64,000 bases of DNA from Streptomyces smaragdinus. Its GTDB lineage: Bacteria; Actinomycetota; Actinomycetes; Streptomycetales; Streptomycetaceae. The notes beneath the pieces were generated by a model that was not told where the DNA came from, made no database searches, and saw nothing but the letters and a program-made list of their open reading frames with translations. Location: contig NZ_WEGJ01000037.1 in assembly GCF_009604385.1 (NCBI RefSeq), positions 1 to 64,000 on the forward strand, given 5' to 3'. Below are positions 46,722-56,463 of the stretch, piece by piece (positions within the stretch are counted from its first letter, which is position 1; each line of letters begins with the position of its first letter). The translations under genes were made by a program, and so were the position numbers.

Positions 46722-47474
46722 TCAGAGCAGCCGCCCCGCACACCAGTCGACGAGCACCAGGTCGAACTCCCGCATCACGGACCCCAGCCCGTCCACGGTC
46801 CCCCGCAGACACAGCTCGACGACCTCGTCGCCGTCGGCCCGCCCGTACACCCCGAAGGCCCCGAAGTCGGCGGCGAACGACCCGGCCACCGGCTCCGGCG
46901 CCTCCCGGAAGCAGACCCCCGCGTACGTGGCGCTCGGCTCCGGCAGCACGTCGAGCAGCCGCCGCAGCGACAGCCCGCCGGGGTGCGGCACGGCGGGCCC
47001 GCGCCGCAGATGCATCCGGTCGAAGACCGTCACCCCGTCGCCGACCGTCCGCGCATGGTCCCGCAGCACGGCCCGGACGGGCCCCAGATCCTCCTCGACC
47101 TCGGCGAGGACCTGCCGCGACACCAGCTCGACCTGCCGCCAGTCGTCCTCGTGCAGCACGAGACACCCCTGGACACCCGCCCCCGCGGCCGGCGGCGGCA
47201 GCGGGTCGTAGAGCGTCGGCAGGCTGTACGCCACGTCCTCCGGGTCCGTCTCCCGCACCCGGCCGAGGGTCAGCACGAGCTGCCCGCGCGCGGTGAACTC
47301 GGCGGCGGTCGGCGGCTCGGCCCGTACGACGTCCCACGGCGTCCCGCCGAGATCGAGCCGGGTCGCCGCCTCGAAGGTCCCCGGCAGCTGCGCGGCGGCG
47401 AGCTCGGTGCGCCCCATCACCTGTCCGGACTCGGCGTCGACGAAGGTGACTTGAACCACTGGATGACCTGCCAT
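46722..47474 (-). CDS. Conserved hypothetical protein
   Basis: This 250-residue cytosolic protein starts AGHPVVQVTFVDAESGQVMGRTELAAAQLPG and contains LPTLYDPLPPPA, HEDDWRQVELVSRQVLAEVEEDLGPVR and ELCLRGTVDGLGSVMREFDLVLVDWCAGRLL. I do not recognise a domain. The codon bias is that of a real gene, and it is convergent with the PhzF gene, 3 bases away. Confidence 0.7.
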   Translation of the reverse strand: MAGHPVVQVTFVDAESGQVMGRTELAAAQLPGTFEAATRLDLGGTPWDVVRAEPPTAAEFTARGQLVLTLGRVRETDPEDVAYSLPTLYDPLPPPAAGAGVQGCLVLHEDDWRQVELVSRQVLAEVEEDLGPVRAVLRDHARTVGDGVTVFDRMHLRRGPAVPHPGGLSLRRLLDVLPEPSATYAGVCFREAPEPVAGSFAADFGAFGVYGRADGDEVVELCLRGTVDGLGSVMREFDLVLVDWCAGRLL

Positions 47475-47555
47475 CCGCACACCTTAGAACAACTGCTGCC
47501 TCAGCAGCCGCCGTTCCTCCGCCACCGTGACGGCGGCCGGGACCAGCCCGGACAG

Positions 47556-47594
47556 CCGAGGACCCCCGTACCGCTGAGGCACGGGGGTCCTCGG
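47556..47594 (-). terminator. Terminator of lysS
   Basis: CCGAGGACCCCCGT (47556-47569) pairs exactly with ACGGGGGTCCTCGG (47581-47594) around an 11-base loop, just beyond the lysS stop codon at 47605. Confidence 0.85.
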
Positions 47595-47604
47595 CCTACA
47601 AGAC

Positions 47605-49332
47605 CTACGCGTCGATCAGCTTCCGCACCCGGTCAGCGCCCACCGCCAGCAGCAGCGTGGGCAGCCGCGGCCCGGTGTCCTTGCCGACCAGCAGCCGGTA
47701 CAGCAGGGCGAAGAACCCGCGCTGCGCCGTCTTCAGCTCCGGCGTCGACGCCTTGGCCTGCGGGTCCAGCCCGGCCTGCATCTTCGGCACCGCGTACACC
47801 AGCGACGTCAGCCCGTCGAGCGACCAGTGGTCGTCGAGCCCGGCGGCCAGCAGCCGCAGCGACTCGCGCTGGGTGTCGTCCAGCGTCGCCAGCAGCTCGG
47901 CGTCGGGCGTCTCCCGCACCTGGGTGCGGGCGTCCGCGTCGACCTGCGTCTGGATCCACCGCTCGGCCTTGTCCAGCCGGGGCCGCGCCTCGTCCAGGGA
48001 CTTCAGCGGGTCGGCGGGGTCGATCTCGCTGAGGATCCGCAGCGTCTGGTCGTCGTGCCCGGCGGTCACGTCGGTCACCGACGCCAGCATCCGGTACGGC
48101 AGCGGACGCGGCGTCGCCGGCAGCGGGCCGGCGGCCGTGGAGGAGGCGCGGGTGTACGCGGCCACGTCGCCGGGGAGCGCCGAGCCGTCGGCGACCTTGG
48201 CGGCGAGCTTGTCCCACTCGTCGTACGTCCGCTGGATCTCCTGGTCGAACGCGATCTTGAACGACTGGTTCGGCCGCCGCCGCGCGTACAGCCAGCGCAG
48301 CAGCGCCGGCTCCATGATCTCCAGCGCGTCGGACGGCGTCGGCACCCCGCCGCGGGACGACGACATCTTGGCCATACCGCTGATGCCGACGAACGCGTAC
48401 ATCGGCCCGATCGGCTGCTGCCCGCCGAAGATCCCGACGAGCTGCCCGCCGACCTGGAACGACGACCCGGGCGAGGAGTGGTCCACCCCCGACGGCTCGA
48501 AGACGACGCCCTCGCGCGCCCACCGCATCGGCCAGTCGACCTTCCAGACCAGCTTCCCGCGGTCGAACTCGCTCAGCAGCACCGTCTCCTCGTGCCCGCA
48601 GGCACCGCAGGTGTAGTGCAGCTCCGTCGTCTCGTCGTCGTACGAGGTGACGGTGGTGAAGTCCTTGTCGCAGGCCGTGCAGTACGGCTTGTACGGGTAG
48701 TACGCGCCGCCGCCCGTCGAGCCGTCGTCCTCGTCCGCCGCGCCGGAGCCCTCGGCGGCGGCGACCTCGGCCTCGTCGAGGGGCTTCTGGGACTGCTTCT
48801 TGGGCTTGGCCTTCGTCCGGTACTGGGCGAGGACGGCGTCGATCTCGCCGCGGTGCCTCATCGCGAACAGCACCTGCTCGCGGTAGGCGCCCGAGGTGTA
48901 CATCTCCGTCTGGCTGATGCCGCGGAACTCGATGCCCATCTCGCCGAGCGCGGCGATGAGCGGCTCCTTGAAGTGCTCGGCCCAGCTGGCGTGCGTACCG
49001 TCGCCGCAGGGGTCGGGCACGGACGTGAGCGGCTTGCCGATGTGCTCGCTCCACGACGGGTCGACGCCGGGGACACCGGCCGGGACCTTGCGGAACCGGT
49101 CGTAGTCGTCCCACGACACGATGTGCTCGCAGGCCACACCGCGCCGCTTGATCTCGTCGGCGACGAGGTGCGGGGTCATGATCTCGCGGAGGTTGCCCAG
49201 GTGGACGGGGCCGGAGGGGCTGATGCCCGACGCGCAGACCACAGGTTTCCCGGGCTTTCGCCGCTCCGCCTCGGTGATGACGTCGTCGGCGAAACGTGAG
49301 ACCCAGTCGGCGGTCTCGGCGGGAGCACCCAC
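47605..49332 (-). CDS. lysS: Class I lysyl-tRNA synthetase
   Basis: This 575-residue archaeal-type (class I) LysRS has ISPSGPVHLGNLREI (HIGH motif variant HLGN) near residues 38-52, a zinc-ribbon pair CTACDKDF / CGACGHEETV around 225-255 and the KMSKS loop AKMSSSRGGV near 320. The C-terminal half is helical. The start is GTG at 49332. It is divergent from argS, an arrangement common in Streptomyces. Streptomyces also often carry a class II LysRS elsewhere. Confidence 0.95.
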   Translation of the reverse strand: MGAPAETADWVSRFADDVITEAERRKPGKPVVCASGISPSGPVHLGNLREIMTPHLVADEIKRRGVACEHIVSWDDYDRFRKVPAGVPGVDPSWSEHIGKPLTSVPDPCGDGTHASWAEHFKEPLIAALGEMGIEFRGISQTEMYTSGAYREQVLFAMRHRGEIDAVLAQYRTKAKPKKQSQKPLDEAEVAAAEGSGAADEDDGSTGGGAYYPYKPYCTACDKDFTTVTSYDDETTELHYTCGACGHEETVLLSEFDRGKLVWKVDWPMRWAREGVVFEPSGVDHSSPGSSFQVGGQLVGIFGGQQPIGPMYAFVGISGMAKMSSSRGGVPTPSDALEIMEPALLRWLYARRRPNQSFKIAFDQEIQRTYDEWDKLAAKVADGSALPGDVAAYTRASSTAAGPLPATPRPLPYRMLASVTDVTAGHDDQTLRILSEIDPADPLKSLDEARPRLDKAERWIQTQVDADARTQVRETPDAELLATLDDTQRESLRLLAAGLDDHWSLDGLTSLVYAVPKMQAGLDPQAKASTPELKTAQRGFFALLYRLLVGKDTGPRLPTLLLAVGADRVRKLIDA

Positions 49333-49495
49333 AGTCCTGCATCCTCTCTGCTCGGGTCGCGGCGCCCGTCAGCATCCCGTGGGGACGGACGTCTCGGCAC
49401 CGCGGGGCCCATTCTCCCAAAGAAAAGTCATTGCTGTCGCATGGGATACTCGAGACGCATATCGTGACCACCTCCCATGGAAGGGCGACCAGCCC

Positions 49496-51265
49496 ATGGC
49501 ATCCGTCCCGTCCCTGTCCGCCCAGGTCCAGCAGCGCCTCTCGGCCGCCCTGTCCTCCGCTCTGCCGGAGGCCGCCGGTGCCGACCCGCTGCTGCGCCGA
49601 AGTGACAGGGCGGACTTCCAGGCCAACGGGATGCTGGCGCTCGCCAAGAAGCTGAAGGGCAACCCGCGGGAGCTCGCCGCGCAGGTCACCGGCGCGGTGG
49701 AGCAGGCGGGTCTGATCTCGGACATCGAGGTCTCCGGCCCCGGCTTCCTCAACATCACGCTGTCCGACGAGGCGGTCCTCACCACCCTCGCGGCCCGGTA
49801 CGCGGACGCGCGCCTCGGCGTGCCCACGGCCGACGAGCCCGGGACCACGGTGATCGACTACGCGCAGCCGAACGTGGCCAAGGAGATGCACGTCGGCCAT
49901 CTGCGGTCGGCGGTGATCGGCGACGCGCTGGTGCAGCTGCTGGAGTTCATGGGCGAGACGGTGATCCGGCGCCATCACATCGGCGACTGGGGCACCCAGT
50001 TCGGCATGCTCATCCAGTATCTGGTGGAGCACCCGCACGAGCTGGACCACTCCGGCGCCGAGGCCTCCTCCGGCGAGGAGGCCATGTCGAACCTGAACCG
50101 GCTGTACAAGTCGGCGCGGACGCTGTTCGACTCCGACGAGGAGTTCAAGACGCGGGCCCGGCGGAAGGTCGTGGACCTGCAGGCCGGGGATCCGGAGACG
50201 CTGGCTTCGTGGCAGAAGTTCGTGGACGAGTCGAAGATCTATTTCTTCTCCGTCTTCGAGAAGCTGGACATGGAGATCCGGGATCCCGACATCGTCGGTG
50301 AGTCCGGGTACAACGACATGCTCCAGGACACCTGCCGGATGATCGAGGAGTCGGGCGTCGGCGTGCGCTCGGAGGGCGCCCTGTGCGTGTTCTTCGACGA
50401 GTACAAGGGCCCCGACGGCAAGCCCACCCCGCTCATCGTGCAGAAGTCGGACGGCGGCTTCGGGTACGCGGCGACCGACCTGTCGGCGATCCGGGACCGG
50501 GTGCAGCATCTGAAGGCGAACACCCTGCTGTACGTGGTGGACGCGCGGCAGGCGCTGCACTTCAAGATGGTCTTCGAGACGGCCCGCCGGATGGGCTGGC
50601 TCAACGAGGACGTACGGGCGGTCCAGCTGGCGTTCGGCACGGTGCTCGGGGAGGACGGGAAGCCGTTCAAGACCCGGGCCGGGAAGTCCGTACGGCTGGA
50701 GGACCTGCTCGACGAGGCCGTGGAGCGGGCGACGGAGGTCGTGCGGTCGAAGGCCGAAAAGGTCGGGCTGACCGAGGCGGAGATCGAGGAGAACGGGCGG
50801 CACGTCGGGATCGGCGCGGTGAAGTACGCCGACCTGTCGACGTCGGCCACGCGGGACTACAAGTTCGACCTGGACCAGATGGTGTCGCTGAACGGCGACA
50901 CGTCGGTGTACCTCCAGTACGCGTACGCGCGGATCCGGTCGATCCTGCGGCAGTCGGGCGAGCGCAGCCCGCTCCCGCACCCGGAACTCGAGCTGGCTCC
51001 CGCCGAGCGGGCGCTGGGGCTCCACCTCGACCAGTTCGGGGAGGTGCTGGCCGAGGTGGCCGCCTCGTACGAGCCGCACAAGCTGGCCGCGTACCTGTAC
51101 GGCCTCGCCTCGCATCTGACGACGTTCTACGAGCAGTGCCCGGTCGTCCGCCCGCTGCCGCCGCTCGAGGTCGGGGAGAACCGCCTCTTCCTGATCGACC
51201 TCACGGCCCGCACCCTCCACCAGGGCATGGCCCTGCTGGGAATCCGGACGCCCGAGAAGCTCTGA
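49496..51265 (+). CDS. argS: Arginyl-tRNA synthetase
   Basis: This 589-residue class I synthetase has the Arg-tRNA-N domain at 1-95, VIDYAQPNVAKEMHVGHLRSAVIGDALVQ with HVGH near residue 130, IGDWGTQFGMLIQYLVE, and the DALR anticodon-binding domain at about 470-589 (YAYARIRSIL...LTTFYEQCPVVR). No canonical KMSK is seen, which is normal for many ArgRS. ATG 49496 has an AGGGCGACC spacer with GGAAGGG upstream; longer frames overlap lysS. Confidence 0.96.
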   Translation: MASVPSLSAQVQQRLSAALSSALPEAAGADPLLRRSDRADFQANGMLALAKKLKGNPRELAAQVTGAVEQAGLISDIEVSGPGFLNITLSDEAVLTTLAARYADARLGVPTADEPGTTVIDYAQPNVAKEMHVGHLRSAVIGDALVQLLEFMGETVIRRHHIGDWGTQFGMLIQYLVEHPHELDHSGAEASSGEEAMSNLNRLYKSARTLFDSDEEFKTRARRKVVDLQAGDPETLASWQKFVDESKIYFFSVFEKLDMEIRDPDIVGESGYNDMLQDTCRMIEESGVGVRSEGALCVFFDEYKGPDGKPTPLIVQKSDGGFGYAATDLSAIRDRVQHLKANTLLYVVDARQALHFKMVFETARRMGWLNEDVRAVQLAFGTVLGEDGKPFKTRAGKSVRLEDLLDEAVERATEVVRSKAEKVGLTEAEIEENGRHVGIGAVKYADLSTSATRDYKFDLDQMVSLNGDTSVYLQYAYARIRSILRQSGERSPLPHPELELAPAERALGLHLDQFGEVLAEVAASYEPHKLAAYLYGLASHLTTFYEQCPVVRPLPPLEVGENRLFLIDLTARTLHQGMALLGIRTPEKL

Positions 51266-51310
51266 CGCCGCCGCGCCTGTCCGGGGGGCAACCTCCGGGC
51301 AGGCGGCGGG
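51266..51310 (+). terminator. Hairpin after argS
   Basis: CGCCGCCGCGCCTGTCCGG pairs with CCGGGCAGGCGGCGG with small bulges, immediately after the argS stop. Confidence 0.7.
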
Positions 51311-51367
51311 GGTTGCCGTGTCATACCCCCTCGGCCGATCACGGGTACCGGCGTTATCTTGATCGTC

Positions 51368-51820
51368 ATGACCACCCCGAACCCGTACGCCCAGCCCTAT
51401 CCGCCCGTCATACCTGCCGTGCCGCCGCCCGCCCCACGGCGGACCACGAGGCTGTTCCTCGGGCTCGCCGTCGGGCTGGTGATCGGCGGCGGGGGCGTGG
51501 GGGCCGTCTGGGCGTTCGGTGGGGGTGACGAGGGGGTCGGTGCGGCGTCCGACGCGCGGGGGGCGTGCCGGGCGCTGGACACCTTCGAGCCGCCGGACCT
51601 GGAGCACATGAAGAAGGGCGACAAGGGCCCCGGCATCCAGCTGAACCGCCTCGGCGCGGCCACCGCCCTGGCCCAGGCGGCGAGCGACGGGGACGCCGGC
51701 TACCGGCCCCTGTACAAGTCGCTGCAGCGGACCATGGGCCTGTACTCCCAGTTCGGGAGGCTCGACAAGGAGGCCGGCGCGGAGCTCGAGAAGTCCCGGA
51801 AACTCTGCGCGGACATCTGA
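51368..51820 (+). CDS. Small membrane-anchored hypothetical protein
   Basis: This 150-residue protein has a Pro/Tyr-rich N-terminus (TTPNPYAQPYPPVIPAVPPP), one membrane helix (LFLGLAVGLVIGGGGVGAVWAF) and a secreted domain (ACRALDTFEPPDLEHMKKGDKGPGIQLNRLGAATALAQAASDGDAGY...LEKSRKLCADI) with two Cys. Similar short anchored proteins are widespread and uncharacterised in Streptomyces. ATG 51368 is chosen over an upstream in-frame start. Confidence 0.72.
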   Translation: MTTPNPYAQPYPPVIPAVPPPAPRRTTRLFLGLAVGLVIGGGGVGAVWAFGGGDEGVGAASDARGACRALDTFEPPDLEHMKKGDKGPGIQLNRLGAATALAQAASDGDAGYRPLYKSLQRTMGLYSQFGRLDKEAGAELEKSRKLCADI

Positions 51821-51827
51821 GCCCCGA

Positions 51828-53120
51828 TCACGCCGCCCGGTACCGCCAGAACGAAGGCGCCGCCAGCACCAGCGCGGCCGTGGCCACGACCACCAGCCCG
51901 CCGCCCCACGCCGTCGCCGCCCCGGGGCCGATGGCCTCGCCGGCGGTGCCGTGGAGCAGGTCCGCGAGCCGCGGCCCGCCCGCGACGACCACGATGAACA
52001 CCCCCTGCATCCGCCCCCGCATCTCGTCGGACGCCGCCATCTGCAGGATCGCCCCCCGGAAGACCGCCGAGACCATGTCGGCGACCCCCGCCAGCACGAG
52101 GAACCCCGCAGCCACCCACAGGTTCCCGCTGAGCCCGAAGCCCACGACCGCCAGCCCCCACCCGACGACCGACCAGATGACCATCACCCCGTGCCGCTTG
52201 GCCCGGGAGAACGTCCCGGACAGCAGCCCGCCCACCACCGCCCCGATGGGGATCGCCGCGAACAGCAGCCCGAGCGCGAACCCCTCGCCCCAGCCCGGAT
52301 ACCCGGTATCGGCGAGCTGCGGGAACAGCGCACGCGGCATCCCGAAGACCATCGCCGCGATGTCGACGAGGAACGACATCAGCAGCACGGTGCTGGCCGC
52401 CGCGTACCGGAAGCCCGCCACCACCTCCCGCAGCCCCGCCCTCCGCGGCGCCGCGTCCCCCAGCGGCGGCAGCGGCGGCAGCTTCCACACCGCCCACAGG
52501 GCAAGGGTGAGGGCGACCCCGTCGATCAGATACAGCCACCCCAGCCCGATCACGGGTATCAGCACACCGGCGAGCAGCGGCCCCACGATCATCCCGGTCT
52601 GCATCACGGTGGAGCTGAGAGCGTGCGCGGCGGGCAGCTCGGACAGCGGGATGAGCCGGGCGATGGAGGCGGACCTGGCGGGTGAGTTCACGGCGAAGAA
52701 CGCCTGCTGGAGGGCGAGGAGCGCCATGAGCACCCACACGGACTCCAGCCCGACGGCGACCTGCACCCAGAACAGCACGGACGTGACGGCGACACCGGTG
52801 TTGGTGACGAGCATCAGCGTCCGCCGGTCCATGGAGTCCGCGACCGCCCCGCCCCACAGCCCGAAGACGACCAGGGGTATCAGCCCGGCGAGGCTGGAGT
52901 AGCCGATCCACGCGGACGACCCGGTGATGTCGTAGATCTGCTTCGGCACCGCGACGGCGGTCAGCTGCGACCCGACGGACGTCACGGCCGAGGTGGACCA
53001 GAGCCGCCGGTACGCGATGTGCCGCAGCGGCCGGGTGTCCATCAGGGCCCGTCGCCACCGCCCCCCGGCTATGCCCGCCGAACCGCCCCCGGTGTCCTTG
53101 ACGCTGCCCACGGCACACAC
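51828..53120 (-). CDS. MFS transporter (DHA3/enterobactin-exporter type)
   Basis: This 430-residue protein has about twelve helices. It shows YRRLWSTSAVTSVGSQLTAVAVPKQIYDITGSS, the loop GGAVADSMDRRTLM, VNSPARSASIARLIP and FSRAKRHGVMVIWSVVGWGLAVVGFGLSGN, matching the DHA3/EntS group of efflux pumps. The GTG at 53120 follows GAAAG. The substrate is unknown. It ends 8 bases from the convergent preceding gene. Confidence 0.87.
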   Translation of the reverse strand: MCAVGSVKDTGGGSAGIAGGRWRRALMDTRPLRHIAYRRLWSTSAVTSVGSQLTAVAVPKQIYDITGSSAWIGYSSLAGLIPLVVFGLWGGAVADSMDRRTLMLVTNTGVAVTSVLFWVQVAVGLESVWVLMALLALQQAFFAVNSPARSASIARLIPLSELPAAHALSSTVMQTGMIVGPLLAGVLIPVIGLGWLYLIDGVALTLALWAVWKLPPLPPLGDAAPRRAGLREVVAGFRYAAASTVLLMSFLVDIAAMVFGMPRALFPQLADTGYPGWGEGFALGLLFAAIPIGAVVGGLLSGTFSRAKRHGVMVIWSVVGWGLAVVGFGLSGNLWVAAGFLVLAGVADMVSAVFRGAILQMAASDEMRGRMQGVFIVVVAGGPRLADLLHGTAGEAIGPGAATAWGGGLVVVATAALVLAAPSFWRYRAA

Positions 53121-53230
53121 TTGCTTTCGTTAAACAACTAACTGAACCCGCCCGAGCCTACCCCGACGTGCACACAGCCCCCGGACAGCCGACGCTGGAC
53201 AAGCGACCCGCGAACAAGAAAGGCCGAGGG

Positions 53231-53671
53231 ATGCTGCTCGACGAGGGCCTGCTGATCCGCCGCACCATCGCCCTGGGCTTCCGCAGCGTCGCGGAGGGCG
53301 GCCGCCCCTTCGCCACCCTCGTCGCCCGCGACGGCGGCGTCCTGGCCGAGAGCAACGCGCAGACCGACCCCCTCCTGCACAGCGAGGCCGAGGCGATCGG
53401 CCGCGCCCGCACCCGTCTGGGCGTCTGGGAGCTCAGGGGCTGCGAGATCTACACCCTCTGCCAGCCCTGCGCGGCCTGCCTCGGCCTGTGCCGCGACGCG
53501 AAGGCGGACCGCGTGGTGTTCCTGGCGCTGCGGGAGGAGTGCGAGCCGTACTACCCGGAGGACGAGGAACCGGAGGAGTTCACCGGCTGGCTCCCGATGC
53601 TGTACGTCCAGGAACCGGACGCGGTGGACGTCTGCCGCCTGTGGGCGGCAGACCACCTGAAGCCTCAATAG
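53231..53671 (+). CDS. Cytidine/deoxycytidylate-deaminase-like zinc deaminase
   Basis: This 146-residue CDA-fold protein has HSEAE (zinc His and catalytic Glu) near residue 58 and LCQPCAACLGLC (PCxxC zinc Cys) near residue 85. The rest, FATLVARDGGVLAESNAQT, matches guanine deaminase/TadA-like proteins. The base it deaminates is unknown. Its 3' end overlaps the hemB stop by 7 bases on the opposite strand. Confidence 0.85.
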   Translation: MLLDEGLLIRRTIALGFRSVAEGGRPFATLVARDGGVLAESNAQTDPLLHSEAEAIGRARTRLGVWELRGCEIYTLCQPCAACLGLCRDAKADRVVFLALREECEPYYPEDEEPEEFTGWLPMLYVQEPDAVDVCRLWAADHLKPQ

Positions 53672-54666
53672 TCCCTGCGCAGCCACCCCGCCGCCTCGAC
53701 GGCCCAGTACGTCAACACCATGTCCGCCCCGGCCCGCGTGAAGCTCGTCAGCGTCTCCAGGATCGCCCGCTCCCGGTCGATCCAGCCCTTCTCCGCGGCG
53801 GCCTCGAGCATCGAGTACTCCCCGGAGATCTGGTACGCGGCCAGCGGCACCGTGACCTCCGCGGCGAAGGCCGCCAGCACGTCCAGATACGGCAGGCCGG
53901 GCTTGACCATCACCATGTCCGCGCCCTCGGCGAGGTCGAGCTCCAGCTCGCGCAGCGACTCGCGGAAGTTCGCCGGGTCCTGCTGGTACGTCTTGCGGTC
54001 GCCCTTCAGCGACGACCCGACGGCCTCGCGGAACGGCCCGTAGAACGCGGACGCGTACTTCGCGGTGTACGCCAGGACGGCCACGTCCTCGCGCCCGATC
54101 TGGTCGAGCGCCTCGCGGATGACCGCGATCTGCCCGTCCATCATCCCGCTGGGCCCCAGCACATGGGCGCCCGCGTCCGCCTGCACCTGGGCCATCTCGG
54201 CGTACCGCTCCAGCGTGGCGTCGTTGTCGACGCGCCCGGAGGCGTCCAGCACACCGCAGTGGCCGTGGTCGGTGGTCTCGTCGAGGCACACGTCCGACAT
54301 GACGACCAGGTCGTCGCCGACCTCGGCCCGTACGTCCCGCAGCGCGACCTGCAGGATCCCGTCCGGGTCGGTCCCGGGCGTGCCGACGGCGTCCTTCTTG
54401 GACTCCTCCGGCACCCCGAACAGCATGATCCCGCCGATCCCGGCGGCGACGGCCTCGGCGGCGGCCTTCTTCAGACTGTCGCGGGTGTGCTGCACGACCC
54501 CCGGCATCGCCGCGATCGGCACCGGGTCGGCGATGCCCTCGCGCACGAACGCGGGGAGGATCAGCCCCGCGGGGTCCGGGCGGTGCTCGGCGACCATGCG
54601 CCGCATCGCCGGGGTGGTCCGCAGCCGCCTGGGCCGGATCACGGGGCCTTCAGTCAGACCGCTCAC
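53665..54666 (-). CDS. hemB: Delta-aminolevulinic acid dehydratase (porphobilinogen synthase)
   Basis: This 333-residue enzyme condenses two 5-aminolevulinate to porphobilinogen. Seen: LILPAFVREG, MSDVCLDETTDHGHCGVLD (metal region with one Cys of the usual zinc triad replaced by Asp, as in actinobacterial forms), Schiff-base lysines in AYTAKYASAFYGPFREAV and MVMVKPGLPYLDV, and GEYSMLEAAAEKGW. It is separated from the hem genes upstream by a terminator hairpin, so it probably has its own promoter within 54,667-54,735. Confidence 0.95.
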   Translation of the reverse strand: MSGLTEGPVIRPRRLRTTPAMRRMVAEHRPDPAGLILPAFVREGIADPVPIAAMPGVVQHTRDSLKKAAAEAVAAGIGGIMLFGVPEESKKDAVGTPGTDPDGILQVALRDVRAEVGDDLVVMSDVCLDETTDHGHCGVLDASGRVDNDATLERYAEMAQVQADAGAHVLGPSGMMDGQIAVIREALDQIGREDVAVLAYTAKYASAFYGPFREAVGSSLKGDRKTYQQDPANFRESLRELELDLAEGADMVMVKPGLPYLDVLAAFAAEVTVPLAAYQISGEYSMLEAAAEKGWIDRERAILETLTSFTRAGADMVLTYWAVEAAGWLRRDY

Positions 54667-54736
54667 GACAGGGTTCCCTTCTCACGAAACACTGCCTCCC
54701 ACCGTAACGCCGCCCGCGGGGTCCCATGACCACAAA

Positions 54737-54776
54737 GCGGGAGGCCGCCACCGGACCTCCGGTGACGGCCTCCCGC
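54737..54776 (-). terminator. Terminator between the hemD-type gene and hemB
   Basis: GCGGGAGGCCG (54737-54747) pairs with CGGCCTCCCGC (54766-54776), with an inner CACCGG/CCGGTG stem. It follows the cysG-hemD stop at 54788. Confidence 0.82.
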
Positions 54777-54787
54777 TTCGCGGAACC

Positions 54788-56458
54788 TCAGACGGTGCGG
54801 GCCTTGCGCCGCGGCCGGCGCTCGCTGGGACGGGTGACCGTCTGCCCCGCCTCCACGGCCGCCGCGCGACGCTGGGCGCCGAACTCCGCGAGGGCCTCCG
54901 CCAGCGCGTGCACGGACGGCTCGGGGGACATCACGTCCACGCGCAGCCCGTGCTCCTCCGCCGTCTTCGCCGTCGCCGGGCCGATGCAGGCGATGACGGT
55001 GACGTTGTGCGGCTTGCCGGCGATGCCGACGAGGTTGCGTACGGTCGAGGACGACGTGAAGAGCACCGCGTCGAAGCCGCCGCCCTTGATCGCCTCACGC
55101 GTCTCCGCCGGCGGCGGCGACGCGCGCACGGTCCGGTAGGCGGTGACGTCGTCGACCTCCCAGCCCAGCTCCTTCAGCCCGGCGACCAGGGTCTCCGTGG
55201 CGATGTCGGCGCGCGGCAGGAACACCCGGTCGATCGGGTCGAAGACCGGGTCGTACGGCGGCCAGTCCTCCAGCAGCCCGTGCGAGGACTGCTCGCCGGA
55301 CGGCATGAGGTCGGGCTTGACGCCGAACTCGACGAGCGAGCGCGCCGTCTGCTCGCCCACCGCCGCGACCTTGATCCCGGCGAAGGCCCGCGCGTCCAGC
55401 CCGTACTCCTCGAACTTCTCGCGCACCGCCTTCACGGCGTTGACGGAGGTGAAGGCGATCCACTCGTAGCGTCCGGTGACCAGGCCCTTGACGGCCCGCT
55501 CCATCTGCTGCGGGGTGCGCGGCGGCTCCACGGCGATGGTCGGCACCTCGGAGGGGACCGCCCCGTACGACCGCAGCTGCTCGCTGAGCGACGCCGCCTG
55601 CTCCTTCGTCCGCGGTACGAGGACCTGCCAGCCGAAGAGCGGCTTCGACTCGAACCACGACAGCTGCTCCCGGCGGGCGGGGGCGCTCTGCTCGCCGACC
55701 ACGGCTATCACCGGCTGGCCGCCGTCGGGCGACGGCAGCACCTTTGCGGCCTTCAGCACCTGCTGGACCGTGCCCAGGGTGGCCCCGTACGTGCGCTGGC
55801 GGGTCGTCGTACCGGCGACCGTCACCGACATCGGGGTGTCGGGCTTGCGGCCGGCGGACACCAGCTCCTTCGCGGCGGCGCAGACCCCGTCGAGGGTGGT
55901 GGAGACCACGGCGGTGCCGTCGCTGGCGCCGACCTCGCCCCACAGCTGCCCGGTCGCGGTACGGGCGTCGACGAACCGCACGTCGCCGCCCTGCGGGTCG
56001 CGCAGCGGCACCCCGGCGTACGCGGGCACGCCGACGGCGGAGGCGATCCCGGGCACGACCTCGAAGAGAATGCCCTCACCTGCGCAGTCGCGCATCAGCT
56101 GGGCGGCGCCGCCGTCCAGCCCCGGATCCCCGGCCACGGCGAGGACGACCCGCTTGCCGCCCCGCGCGGCCTCCATGACAAGATTGGCCGTACGTACAGG
56201 CGTTGGGCCCGTGGCGGGTTCACTTCCCTCGGCGTGCAGCTGCGGTGTGGCCGCCCCCGGCCGGGCGTGGGTCGTCACCACGGCCAGCACGTGCGGGTCC
56301 GCGACGAGGACGTCCGCCGAGGCCAGCGCCTCCACGGCGCGCAGCGTCAGCAGTCCCGGGTCCCCGGGGCCGGCGCCGAGGAAGGTGACGTGCCCGAGCG
56401 CGGCCCGGTCGGCCGCTCCGCCCGGCGCCGTGTTGTCGGGTGGTGTCTTGGACGGCAT
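54788..56458 (-). CDS. hemD: Fused uroporphyrinogen-III C-methyltransferase / uroporphyrinogen-III synthase
   Basis: This 556-residue bifunctional enzyme has an N-terminal SUMT domain (about 20-260): VTFLGAGPGDPGLLTLRAVEAL, VVLAVAGDPGLDGGAAQLM, VVPGIASAVGVPAYAGVPLRD and MSVTVAGTTTRQRT. A C-terminal HemD domain (about 280-540) follows: GWQVLVPRTKEQAASLSEQLRSYGAVPSEVPTI, WIAFTSVNAVKAV and VLFTSSSTVRNLVGIAG. It cyclises hydroxymethylbilane, and the SUMT half leads towards sirohaem/B12. TTG 56467 overlaps the hemC stop; ATG 56458 is the alternative start used here. Confidence 0.93.
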   Translation of the reverse strand: MPSKTPPDNTAPGGAADRAALGHVTFLGAGPGDPGLLTLRAVEALASADVLVADPHVLAVVTTHARPGAATPQLHAEGSEPATGPTPVRTANLVMEAARGGKRVVLAVAGDPGLDGGAAQLMRDCAGEGILFEVVPGIASAVGVPAYAGVPLRDPQGGDVRFVDARTATGQLWGEVGASDGTAVVSTTLDGVCAAAKELVSAGRKPDTPMSVTVAGTTTRQRTYGATLGTVQQVLKAAKVLPSPDGGQPVIAVVGEQSAPARREQLSWFESKPLFGWQVLVPRTKEQAASLSEQLRSYGAVPSEVPTIAVEPPRTPQQMERAVKGLVTGRYEWIAFTSVNAVKAVREKFEEYGLDARAFAGIKVAAVGEQTARSLVEFGVKPDLMPSGEQSSHGLLEDWPPYDPVFDPIDRVFLPRADIATETLVAGLKELGWEVDDVTAYRTVRASPPPAETREAIKGGGFDAVLFTSSSTVRNLVGIAGKPHNVTVIACIGPATAKTAEEHGLRVDVMSPEPSVHALAEALAEFGAQRRAAAVEAGQTVTRPSERRPRRKARTV

Positions 56459-56463
56459 GGGGC

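Noticed and set aside
47633..51607. 1324-codon minus-strand frame
   Set aside because: Crosses argS and lysS in a non-coding frame; both have clear synthetase motifs in other frames.
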